Shown: positions 1 to 10,969 of the stretch, one piece after another
Numbering within the stretch: the stretch's first letter is position 1
Layout of the letters: each line of letters opens with the position of its first letter
NCBI GenBank assembly: GCA_030760725.1
Contig: JASWHV010000011.1
Coordinates: 11,619,501 to 11,683,500, forward strand
DNA from: Neostapfia colusana
Lineage: Eukaryota; Streptophyta; Magnoliopsida; Poales; Poaceae
DNA: 64,000 bases
Reading direction: 5' to 3'
Made by a program: the position numbers and the translations under genes
Notes under the pieces: model-generated
What the model was told of the DNA's origin: nothing
Seen by the model: the letters and a program-made list of their open reading frames with translations, nothing else
The model's database searches: none

Positions 1-3000
1 CGGGCCTTAATCGACTCAGACATAGACTAGGCTCACAGGACCACGTCCTTGACCTTCCATCCACTGCCCGGTCTCCATTCCCAACTATGAGGATCAATTC
101 CCAACTCTTCCGATTGATCCCCCTAAATCCCTGTTCACGAGTAGGAATCTGCCCACTCGAGTTTTGCTTCTTTTAATCCACTTTTGTTGAGATCAGCAGT
201 TATAATTAATTGATAACATATCCTACATTAAACTCCAGGGTTTTCTGGGTCATGCATTTGGAGTTTCATACCATTTAGACGTAATGCAATAAATAAAATG
301 CCAGACGTATGAAGTGAATACAAATACAAACTTGTAAGTTTGATGCAAACCGGAGCTTACCTTTGTTTTGCAGGTGCCTTATATATATATGCAGTTAGTG
401 AAGACCACTTGACTTGATTTCTTGCCTCCTTCCTTTGATCTCTCCTCCAATGACTTGAAGTCCCTCCCGTAGATGCTACACGTAATGCATATGCACAATT
501 GTTTAATTGTAAAGACTTTGCTACAAGTCCTAATAACAAGTTTTCAAAAACTGGAACTCTGTTTAAGAATTTAAAATGACACTGGTGCTAGTGGTTTAAG
601 TTTGGATCTAAACACATGATTAAGTGCTAAGTGATTTTCCCCCTCTTCTATATTGATCACCTAAAGATGTTAAACAGAACAGGGGTGATCCAGAGCTCCA
701 ATAGAGCTGATAATTTTCATGTGAGTTCCTTGTCACAAGAAAGTCCTCTGGACCAAAACTTAGCACTTTTCATTGAGTGGTTTGTTCAGAATAATTTTTT
801 AAGCAATTAAGCAATGAAGAATTAATTCTGAGATCACACCCATGTTCATGAAAAAATTAGTGAACTACAATTTCAATTATAGCTCATAGAGTTTGCATGA
901 ATTTTCCTAGCATTTTTGGAGCTAAGATCTGCCCATAACTGAATTTCCAAGTTTTAGAAATTCTCTGAAAATGTTTCTGTATTCAATTGAACACAGCATC
1001 TTCAAATCTAAATTACCATGATCAAATCAACTCCAATTGAGCTGAAACTTTTACAGGGGTTCACTAAAACCCTAAAGACTATTCTGGAAAAATTGGAGGA
1101 TTTTTGGATTAACCAAACTCCCTCTAAAATTCTTTTGCTGAAAAGCTTTAAGGAATTTTCCAGATTGAAATAAAGGGTTTCATATTTGGATAGTACTCTA
1201 TCATAGGAATCCAACGAAATTTGTTTCACAATTTTTGGATTCTCCTACCCAAAGTTGTGACTGTTTAAACTTTGAACTGAAGTTTGAAATTCCCCAAAAT
1301 GTTCAAATGCTGTCAGTGGGTCCAGGGGACAGGTGTCACTTGCCGGGGCAAGCCACACGGGGCTACTGGCTATTTCCCGCGCGTCCACACTAGATCCCAG
1401 CGCCACAGCAGATCAGAAATATGATTCCCGGTCGCTGACATGCGGGACCCACGAGGTCATCTTCAACCTTCGGCCGAACAGAACCCGCGGTGGCGCCCTC
1501 CGGCGAGCGTCACCGGAACGACCTTACCGGTCTCCTCCCGGCCCCCTGCTCGCTGCCCCTCCATATTCTGACCTGCTGAACACGTTGGGAGGCTCGCCGG
1601 CGGCCATAGATCGCCGGAAAACCTTGCACACCGGGGTCAGCAACCATTAGGGTTCCGGTGAACTCGGAAGTCGGCTACACGGCGTCAAAAGGGTCGGGAA
1701 TGGCTCAGAGAGTACCGTGGGATCTTGAGGGTGTTGGAAATGGGCGCCAAACCTCATGAAAAGGCCGGAAGCATAGAGCTCCACGGCGAACCGAGACGAT
1801 TTCTTCATGGCGGTAAGAAAAACAGCTATAACTTGGTCGATTCTAGGTGTTTTCGTTCGGTTCTTCTTCGAGGAGGACCGCTACGAGGTATAGAGGCTGT
1901 GTGCAAGCTCGCCCGAGCTCAGATGGCCTGTGCCGCTAGAATTTTGTGTTAGACCGACCCCTAACCCCAAGCACCGTTCTTCGGGAACTTTGGAAATTCT
2001 CTGAGCTCGGTCGATCAAACGCTACACGGTTTGCAGCTACACGAACTAGGGATCATAGCGCACCTTTTTCGTGTTGAAGCGGGATTGTGAGAAGAGCCGT
2101 AGCTCACTGTCCACGGTGACCCGAGTTGGCTTCCGCCGGGCAGCTCTGTTTCTTGGCGCCGTTTGCCGAATTGTGCGCGCCACAGGCTAGGGTCTTTGGT
2201 GTCGTGGGGCGGGTGTGGTAGAGCACGCACGGACGTTGGTTTTCTGTGTTGCCGGCGCGAGCAACCGGGGCTTGGTTGGGGGCCGGCGATCAGGGAAAGA
2301 GAGAAGGCGGCGGTGGGTACTGTTTTCTGTTCGTGCGTGAGAAGAACAGCCAGCGCGCGATCAACATGAGGGAGACATCGTGCTGCAGTTGGCTCCGAGG
2401 TAAGGATCAGGCCGGCGCGAGATGGAGCAGGAGGTGGAGCCTTGGGCAACGGGCCAGTCGCTCGGTGTCGCCCGGAGGCAAGGCCTTGGTGGAGTGAGGA
2501 ACCGAGAGCACAGACTTAGGGATTAAGTCTACTCATTCCTATGACATGTAGGCCCCACTAGTCAGTACCTCTTTTCCTCAAAATATCTCCAAAGTTTGAC
2601 AATTATCCAACCCAAATGTTTGAAAGTTGGAAACTGAGCTCATTTGAATAGTCTGGACAAATTCCATCCAAATTCAAATGTTTATTTGAATTCTTTGCAC
2701 ATTTTACTCCATTTGGAAAAATGGGTAGCAAACCTTTTCAAAATTTAATGAAACTTTGCCTCCCCACTAATTTAGACCTAAGGAATCCAAATATGCAACT
2801 TGATTCTTGTGTTAGCTGCTGCAAACAAGAGTTTGAACACAACAGTTTTGAATTCCCATTGTGTCCTTCCCTCATTTGAAGTTTGAGTTTAATATTTAGT
2901 TCAAACTCTTATTTTTAAACCCTCCCATTGCACTTGAGTTCTTCCTTTCTGTGGTTTTAATCCACATGAGGTCCATCCATGCAGTAACCCTAAGTTGGTT

Positions 3001-3126
3001 TGGAAGAATCTCACCTATGTTATCATATGAGGAAAAAGTTTCAACTAAGCCCCTTTTTCATACACATGACTCCAACATTTGTGCAAACTCATGTTTCTTT
3101 GTATTCACATTTTTGGAACCTTTACA
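1..3126 (-). repeat. 3' LTR of element B (outer end outside the window)
   Basis: This copy aligns with 25071-28213 of B's 5' LTR. The first base corresponds to 25071, so about 1.2 kb of the LTR lies to the left of the window. In plus orientation it ends ...CCTTTACA at 3126 next to a polypurine tract. Over the first 560 bp I count about 15 mismatches to the 5' copy (roughly 2.7 percent). Near 1180-1200 the 5' copy has an extra segment of about 17 bp with flanking microhomology. A GC-rich island at about 1320-2510 lies in otherwise AT-rich sequence. The open frames in this stretch are not conserved and I do not regard them as genes. Confidence 0.95.
2541..2567 (-). promoter_or_regulatory. GGGCCCAC-like motif in B 3' LTR
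   Basis: This is the degraded copy of the motif at 27629-27655 in the other LTR; the palindromic core GTGGGCCCCAC has become GTAGGCCCCAC. It lies about 560 bp from the LTR start. Comparable motifs occur at similar places in the LTRs of A, C, D and E. GGGCCCAC-type sites are common in grass core promoters, so a promoter role is an inference. Confidence 0.45.
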
Positions 3127-3144
3127 ATCCTCCCCCCTTAAAAG
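3127..3144 (-). other. Polypurine tract of element B
   Basis: On the minus strand this reads CTTTTAAGGGGGGAGGAT directly before the LTR start TGTAAAGG. It is the plus-strand primer site of reverse transcription. It follows a conserved segment, TCTCGGGACGAGATTC, that is shared by the A, B, C and D tails. Confidence 0.85.
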
Positions 3145-3197
3145 AATCTCGTCCCGAGATTACAAAAGAAAAATGAGGCGGAAGGTAATTACAATAA

Positions 3198-4017
3198 TTA
3201 CGACAAAAGTTCCGGATAGTTCTTGTGGAGGTAATCTTCACTCTCCCAAGTCGCTTCTTCCGGTGCGTGATTACTCCACAGGACTTTGTAAAATTTCAAA
3301 GTCCGATTTCGAGTGATCCGGCTCTTCTCGTTGATAATCTTGATGGGCTTCTCGGCGTAGGTGAGATCCTGTTGCAATATCTCCATGTCTTCTGAAAATA
3401 TCTCCGTCAGTCTCTTCAAACACTTCCTCAAGTGTGAGACATGGAAGACATCGTGGATGCCCGATAAGGATGGCGGCAGCTCCAAACGGTAGGCTACCGG
3501 TCCACACCGTTCTGTAATAAGGAACAGACCCACAAAGCGAGGAGCTAACTTTCCCTTGACCCCGAATCGATGAATTCCCTTCATCGGGGATACTCGGAGA
3601 CAGACGTGATCTCCGACTTCAAAACACAAGGGTCAGCGTCACTGGTCCGCATAGCTCTTCTGGCGAGATTGAGCGGCCCTGAGGTTTTCTTGAATCAGCT
3701 GGACCCGCTCTTCGGCATCTTTTACAAGATCAATGCCAAAAATCACCATCTCGCCAGATTCACACCAATTGAGTGGTGAGCGGCACTTCCTGCCATAAAG
3801 TGCTTCGTACGGTACCATTTTAATACTGGATTGGTAACCATTGTTGTAGGAGAACTCTGCTAATCGCAAATGGTTATCCCGGTTCTTTCCATGATCTATG
3901 GCACATGCCCTCAGCATATCTTCCAAAATCTTGTTCACCCTCTCCATTTGACCGTCAGTCTGGGGATGGCATGCTGAGCTTCTGATTAATTTTGTTCCTA
4001 GAGATTCATGTAGTTGC
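3198..4017 (-). pseudogene. pol: Element B pol, 3' part: integrase C-terminus and chromodomain
   Basis: This is the downstream half of B's pol, separated from 18456-20459 by element A. It starts at the codons after the integrase W-E-Q motif, runs through the HPQTDGQ motif with the catalytic Glu just after it (about 3945-3965), then the integrase C-terminal domain. It ends with a chromodomain containing RTLKFYKVLW-type and EEATWESE motifs (about 3200-3340), which would direct integration to methylated-histone chromatin in this family. Stop codons occur at about 3637-3645, where the residues after SYAD should be K-R-H-R, and the frame then continues to 3198. The copy is non-functional. Confidence 0.9.
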
Positions 4018-4398
4018 TGTGGCGGACCGGAATCCGCTCATCCAGGATCGCAGAGGGTGGTGCCACGCGATGCGATACCCGACAGCACACGTCATAAGAA
4101 CATAATATATTACATGGGAAAGACCACTGAAACTGTACAAACAGGTACAAACTTCAGTTACAACTATTGTTTATATTACACAGCGGAAGACTACACTATA
4201 CAACTCACGCCCGCCTATTTAGCAAAAGTTGGTTGCCCAGCCCTAGGGCAACCCACACTAGCTGCACTCCTCAGCTCAGCGCGGCGTGTACGGCTCCCAC
4301 TCAGCCGTGGTCCCCGACGGAGGGTAACCCTCGCCGGTGGACTCGTACTCCGAGTCCGTGGGTGGCTCCTCACCTGAAAAACACTTAAGCACCAACCA

Positions 4399-4456
4399 TG
4401 AGCACGAAGGCTCAGCAAGGCTTAACCGACTCACCTAAGCATGAAACTCTACATGA
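4399..4456 (-). promoter_or_regulatory. Conserved LTR stem-loop element, A 3' LTR
   Basis: On the sense (minus) strand this is CATGTAGAGTTTCATG..., ending in TGAGC-CTTCGT-GCTCA. The 5-bp arms are at 4399-4403 and 4410-4414. The same block recurs in the LTRs of A, B, C, D, E and H, and in a shortened, compensated form in F. It lies shortly before the LTR end. Its function is unknown; an RNA-level role near the 3' end of the transcript or in the 5' leader is an inference. Confidence 0.6.
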
Positions 4457-7382
4457 GGTATACGAAGACATAGGTTGGTAGCATTTCAGCAAAACGACAC
4501 GCCTACAAGTTCATCCTTAATTCATCTTTTAGCAACAAGTTAACAGTTCATGAAATCTGAAATTTAGTAAGCAGTATTTGGTGGCACACATGTAGCAATA
4601 CAATTATATCAACCAGCAATATTGAATCAACATGTTTCATCCATTAATCTACATTACGACGCAGTGAACAAGCAGTACTCGTCACCGCGAGGGACGGCGA
4701 ATCGACTCGATATACACCTGCAGGGAAAACCCAAAGAGCACGTCACGTACGCCCATCCGTGGAGCTGCACAGCACGCTCACTCGATGTCGTACGGGACAA
4801 CCTTTCACCCAACAGCCCAAACGTCGAACCGGTCGCACCGAAACGAGCAGGAGGTTCCCCACACGGAGCATCTCTCTATGCCCGTTGGCAGATTTCCACC
4901 TTGCTGCCCTCAACCTACACCTATAAATCGGTGTGCTATGCCCCGACGCCCGGAGGTTTAGGCTACATCGGTTTATCGGGGCCCATATATCCGATATGCC
5001 TTCGGTACGTTCAATACTTGCTCAGCAGGGCCGCACACGGATCGGTCCTCAATCGACACGGGCAGGGCTGCGCACACAAGACTCTCTCTTGCTGCGCCCT
5101 AGCCCCTGCATAGTCTCATTTTTATTACTAAAGTGATCTCACCTCACTCAACCGAACCTGTGTGTCCCAAGCCTATCTCGCGAGTAGATTCCAACTACTC
5201 GACTTGTACCGAAGTCCTATGACTCATTAAGCATAGCCTGTCTACTCGAGGTCCTTGACACTACCCTCACTCTTTTAGGAACCTTTGGTTATGCAAGTGG
5301 GGTTTCATTCATCCTATACCTAATGCACATACATACTTCATATGACACATGTAAACAAAAGAAAACTTATAAAAAGGTTAATGCAAACCGGGGCTTGCCT
5401 TGTTGCTGCTGGTCAGGAGTTAGTTCTTCGTCCGGAAGGAGGAAGTCCAGCACTTCCGGAGTCTCTTCTTCAACGGCTACACGTTAATGAAATACTACAT
5501 GTTAATTTAGATGCAAATGTGAGTTTTAGAGTAAGACTTCTACTATTAGTTCTAATAACCAACCTCTAACACCTGGAACTTTGTTTAAGAATTTAAATAT
5601 GAACTGGGTGTTGGTGGTTTGGCTTAGACTTAATCACATGGTTAAATGCTAAGTGGTTTTCCCCCTTTTTCATATTAATCCCTTAAGTGGTTAAACAGGA
5701 CAGGGGTGATCTCAAGCTCCAATGGAGCTGAGAATTTTTTGTGTGAGTTCCTTGTCACAAGAAAACTCTCTGGACCAAACATTAGCACTTTTCATGGAGT
5801 GGTTTGCTCAGAATAATTCTCTTGGCAAATCAGCAAGGAAGAATTTATCCTGAGGTAATACCCCTGTTCATACCCAACTTAGTGAACTACAATTTCAATT
5901 ATAGCTCCTATAGTTTGCATGAATTTTCCTAGCATTTTTGGAGTCAAGGTTTGCCCAGAATTGAATTTCCAAGTTTTGGAAATTCTCTGAAAATGTTTCT
6001 GTATTCAAATGAACACAGCACCTTCCAATTTGAATTGCTCTGACCAAATCAACTCCAAATGGTCTGAAACTTTTACAGTGGTTTACTAATGTCCTACAGA
6101 GCATCCTGGCAAAATTTGGGGATTTTTGGATGAACCAAACTCCCTCTAAAATTCTTTTGCTGAAAAGCTTTAAAGAATTTTCCAGAATTAATTAATGGGT
6201 TTCATACAAATTGGGTTGTATATCTGGACAGAGCTAGGCAAGATGAATCCAACCCAATTTGAATCACTAAATTTGGAGCTTCCTAGCAAAAGTTATGGGG
6301 TTCTAAAGTTTGCACCAAAACTGGACATTCCAAAAATGTTTAAATCCTGCGGGTGGGTCCACGTACACGTGTCGACCGCTGGATCCGAGCCACACGGGGC
6401 CACAGACTCCTTCCCGCGCGGCCGCACTTGATCCCGGACCACAGAGTATCCCACCCCTTTATCTCCAGCCGCTGACGCGTGGGGCCTACCCCTTCGTCCT
6501 CCTCCGGCCACCCGCGCGACCCCGCCGCCGAGCTCGCCGGAGCTCTCGCCGGAGAGGGGTTCCGGCCTTCGGAGCTTGCTGATTCTCGCCGCCTGTGCCT
6601 ATCCTGGCCTGGGGAAACACGGTGGTGCCCTTCCTGGAGCTTGACAATGGCCGGAACAGGGCTCCCGACGGCAACAGCGGCCGGGAGCTCACCGGCGACG
6701 TCGAACTCGGCATCCCACGCACCTTTTTCGATGCGGTTTGCTCGGGGAGCTCCGCTGACACCTGCTGGTCACGGACATGGACACCGATCCCCGTGAAAAC
6801 GGCGGTAACTATGACCTCACCGGCGACCTAGGCCGGATATCGGCTGTGCTTCAGAAAACTTCAAAGAACCGTCAACCTAGCCCACGGTTTTTACTGGTTT
6901 TCGATCCTAGGTGGTCGTGGCCGTGTGTAGAGCGTGTGCATGACTCAGTTTGCCCGGTGATGAGCTAACCCCCACGAATTTTGGGATTTTGTGGGAGCTC
7001 GGTCTCAAGACACCCAAAGCTTTCCCGGCGAAATACTCCCTCGACAGCCCATGAAATGACGAACGGTAGGGACCAGAAGAATCAGCACCTTAAGGCGGTC
7101 CTTTTTTGTGTGGCTCGTCGGGCACGAGCGTGCCTGTGCTGGCCGGACGCCGGCGATCAGAGAGGGCGGCGTTTCTGTGCTCGCGCGGAAACGAGGAAGG
7201 AGCTCGGTAGGGGGGGTTCTCATTTGGAAAGCAGGAGGAAGGCGGCGTGGGCTGTGCGCTGGCCTTTAAGCCGCGGTTTGGCACCGTGAGGTGGCTGATC
7301 GCTGCCTCGGTGGCTCGCCGCCGTTCCCTGGCTTGCGTGCGAAGTCGGGGTCGGCTGCAGCAACCGACTGCCCCTCCTGTGT

Positions 7383-7400
7383 GCCACTGACCTGTGGGCC
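7383..7400 (-). promoter_or_regulatory. GGCCCACAGGTCAGTGGC promoter-like motif, A 3' LTR
   Basis: The sense strand reads GGCCCACAGGTCAGTGGC, about 614 bp from the LTR start and just upstream of the GC-rich island. It matches motifs at corresponding positions in B, C, D and E. A promoter role is inferred from its likeness to grass core-promoter GGGCCCAC sites. Confidence 0.5.
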
Positions 7401-8014
7401 TCCCCCATTCTTCTTTTTCCCTAATATTTCTTTTCTGTTTTTGCTAATTATCCCACCAGCTACTCACAATTTAATGTGAGACTTAGCTCCCAAGTCTTTG
7501 TTTGAATTTGAATTCACAAATTCAAACTTTGTTTGGTTAAATGTGGTTCATATTTAAACTGAAATTCAAATTCAGTTTTGAATTCTTGCAAATTTAGCTC
7601 TTGACAACCTGAGCTCCAATGGAGATGAAAATTGGTGGGTTTACTCAGAAAAATGTGCTGAGTATAGATATGGAGCTAACTTTTAAAGTTGGGTGATGAA
7701 AGTTGCTGCAATTTGAATTTACATTCAAATTGGCCTCTTTTTGAAATAACCCAAAAGTGCCTCAAAAATTGTTGAATTTGCATGAGCTTTGGACTGAACC
7801 TTCCCAAGACTTTTTAAATCCTAGGGGTGAGCTCAACCTCTCATGCTCATGTGTAGAAACTCTACATTGTGAAAGTGAAGGCTTTCCCCTCTAATCATTC
7901 TTTTGATGGAGGTTACTTGCTCTTCACAACATTTCCTATGGTGTCCACAATAAAAACTGTGGTGTTGTGAGGTGAAGAAAAGTATTTGCAAGTCCCTTTT
8001 CTTGGGCTTTTACA

Positions 8015-8032
8015 TCCCTCCCCCCTTAAAAG
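8015..8032 (-). other. Polypurine tract of element A
   Basis: The minus strand reads CTTTTAAGGGGGGAGGGA, then the LTR start TGTAAAAG. It is the plus-strand priming site and fixes the inner edge of the 3' LTR. Confidence 0.9.
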
Positions 8033-8080
8033 AATCTCGTCCCGAGATTATAAAAGAAGAGATAGCGATGTAATAGGGAC

Positions 8081-10969
8081 TTACCCGTGTTGGAAAGCCA
8101 TGAACTCCGGGTAATTTGAGCGAAGGAACTCCTCGCTCTCCCACGTCGCTTCTTCGGCGGTGTGGTTACTCCAGAGTATTTTGTAGAACCACAACGTTCT
8201 GCTACGCGTGGTCCTGGCTTTCTCATCAAGAATTCCCACCGGATATTCATCATATGTTAAATCCGGTTTCAGCTCGCCGATGTCTTCGGTAGGAACAGCA
8301 GCTGTATGCTTCAAGCATTTTCGCAGTTGCGAAACATGGAAAATATCATGGACACCAGCCAGAGATACCGGTAGTTCCAATCGATATGCCGCTGGTCCAC
8401 ACTTCTCAGTGATAGCGTAGGGTCCAATAAAACGGGGAGCGAGCTTCCCCTTCACACCGAATCGGTGCACGCCCTTCATTGGAGACACGCGGAGGTACAC
8501 GTGTTCCCCAACGTCAAAGTGCAACGGCCTACGCCTCTTATCAGCGTAGCTCTTTTGCCGGGATTGAGCGGCCTTCAAATTGGCTTGAATTGTCCGAACG
8601 CGCTCTTCGGCGTCGTTCACCAAATCAACTCCGAATGTGACCCTTTCACCGGACTCGCACCAATTTAATGGGGTGCGGCATTTACGACCGTAGAGAGCTT
8701 CGTAAGGTGCCATCTTGATACTCGCCTGATAACCGTTGTTTTACGAGAATTCCGCCAATGGTAGGCGATCATCCCAATTCCTACCATGGTGGATGGCACA
8801 TGCTCTCAACATGTCTTCCAGGACTTGATTCACCCTTTCTATCTGGCCATCTGTCTGAGGGTGATAAGCGGAGCTCCTGATCAACTTAGTACCCAATGCA
8901 GCGTGTAGCTGCTCCCAAAAGCGAGATACAAATAATGCACCTCGATCTGAGACAATGGTCTTGGGTACCCCGTATAGGCATAGAATCTTCGCTATGTATA
9001 GCTCCGCATATTTGCCGGCATGGTAACGTGTATTCACCGGAATGAAGTGAGCCATCTTGGTTAACCGATCAACGATTACCCATATGGAATCATGCTTGTT
9101 GGCTGTTAGGGGTAATCCCACAATGAAATCCATGCTCACATCTTCCCATTTCCATGCCGGGATCTTCAGGGGTTGCAACAGCCCTGATTTCTTCATGTGA
9201 TCAGCTTTCACTCGTCTACACGTATCGCACTCGGATACGTACTTAGCCACCTCCCGCTTCATCCGTGTCCACCAAAATTTCTTTTTCAAATCTTGGTACA
9301 TTTTGTCGCTGCCCGGATGAATGGAGTATTTGGACAAGTGAGCTTCATCGAGGATCTTCTTCCTCAACTCCATATCTCGGGGTACGACTATGCGGTCATT
9401 GAACCACAACGTCCCCTCCCCATCTTTCTGGAAACATTTGATCTCCCCATTGTCAATTCGTCTCCGGAGATGTGCCATGCCTTTATCATTTTTCTGAGCT
9501 GCAATGATGTCCTCCCTAATAGTAGGGACGAGGGCAAGGTTGTACAGCGATCCATAAGGAACCAAGTATAAACTTGGCTCTTCCTCCTCCACCGGTGTAA
9601 TGGTGAGGTGATGGACATGTGATTTCCGACTCAGCGCGTCGGCAACCACATTCGCCTTGCCGGGGTGGTAATGGATCTCAATCTCATAATCTTTGATCAG
9701 TTCTAACCACCTCCTCTGCCTCATGTTCAGCTCCTTCTGGGTGAAAATGTATTTCAAGCTCTTGTGGTCGGTGTAGAGATGCACCAAGTTCCCCAGGAGA
9801 TAGTGCCTCCACATTTTCAGCGCCAACACCACGGCAGCAAGTTCAAGATCGTGAGTCGGGTAGTGCTGCTCATGGTTCCGAAGTTGGCGTGAGCCATAAG
9901 CGACCACACGTCCTTCCTGCATCAACACGCAGCCGAGCCCAATACCGGACGCGTCACAATACACATCGAAGGGCTTTGTTGTATCCGGCTGAGCTAATAC
10001 CGGGGCTGTTGTGAGATGCTTCACCAGTGTTCGGAATGCTCCTTCACACGCCGTGTTCCAAACATATTTTGTCCCTTTCTTCAGCAACTCTGTCATCGGC
10101 TTAGCGAGCTTGGAGAAACTTGGAATGAATCTCCGGTAGTATCCCGCTAACCCGAGGAAGCTTCTGACTTCATGAACTGAAGTGGGAGCTTTCCATTTCA
10201 ACACTTGCTCGATTTTACTTGGGTCCACCGCAATGCCTTCAGCTGAGATGATATGTCCCAAGAATGGCACTTGGCTGATCCAAAATTCGCATTTGCTGAA
10301 CTTGGCGTAGAGCTTGTGGTCTCGCAATCGTTGAAGAACGATCCGTAAGTGTTCGGCGTGCTCGGCTTCTGTCTTGGAGTAAACCAAGATATCGTCGATG
10401 AACACTACCACGAACTTGTCCAGCTCCAGCATGAACACCGAGTTCATGAGATACATGAAATGGGCTGGAGCATTTGTGAGACCAAAGGACATGACGAGAT
10501 ATTCGTATAAGCCGTATCTCGTCGAGAACGCCGTCTTCGGGATATCCTCAGCCCGGATCTTGATCTGGTGATATCCAGAGCGAAGGTCCATCTTTGAGAA
10601 TACACTTGCCCCCACAAGTTGGTCAAACAAGATGTCAATACGGGGCAGTGGGTACTTATTCTTGATGGTGACGGCGTTGAGCGGCCGGTAATCCACACAC
10701 AGCCTCAGGGTTTCATCCTTCTTCTTCACAAATAGCACCGAGCATCCCCAAGGCGAGGAACTCGGCCTAATGAAACCCTTGCTCAACAGATCATTGAGCT
10801 GTTCTTTCAGGTCCGCCAGCTCATTTGGAGCCATCTTGTATGGTCTCCGTGATATGGGCGTAGTCCCGGGTGCGAGCTCGATCTTGAACTCGACCTCCCG
10901 CTCAGGTGGCATGCCCGGAAGATCGTCCGGGAACACATCGGGATAATCCCGGACTACGGGGATGTCTTC
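8081..10969 (-). pseudogene. pol: Element A pol: RT, RNase H, integrase, chromodomain (one internal stop)
   Basis: The frame continues in register from gag-protease after a stop at 10970-10972. It begins with the VFPDDLPGMPPERE linker. The RT has VDYRPLN and the catalytic F-I-D-D box at 10390-10401. RNase H has YCDASG (about 9943-9965) and YTDHKSLKYIF. Integrase has an H-H-C-C zinc site (CDTC near 9215-9235), then D (SMDFIVG, about 9125), D (SDRG, about 8945) and E (GQIERV, about 8835). The chromodomain (LWFYKILW...EEATWESEEF, about 8085-8200) ends the protein. A single stop at 8741-8743 replaces the Tyr of the SYNNGYQAS motif, and the frame is open again to 8081. Reverse transcription and integration would need the polyprotein made in another copy. 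Confidence 0.95.

Larger units (their letters stand above)
4018..8014 (-). repeat. 3' LTR of element A
   Basis: The boundaries are TGTGGCGGACC... at 4018 and ...GCTTTTACA at 8014 (plus orientation), identical in length to 14459-18455. The sense LTR starts TGTAAAAGCCC and ends TCCGCCACA. It has AT-rich ends and a GC-rich island at about 6340-7420. A GGGCCCAC-like motif lies about 0.6 kb from the LTR start, and a stem-loop lies about 0.4 kb from the LTR end. The many small open frames in the island run mostly antisense and are not credible genes. Confidence 0.97.

Noticed and set aside
1333..2497. Overlapping plus- and minus-strand frames in B's 3' LTR
   Set aside because: They correspond to the LTR's GC island; the equivalent frames in the 5' LTR (26320-27584) have shifted ends and altered residues.
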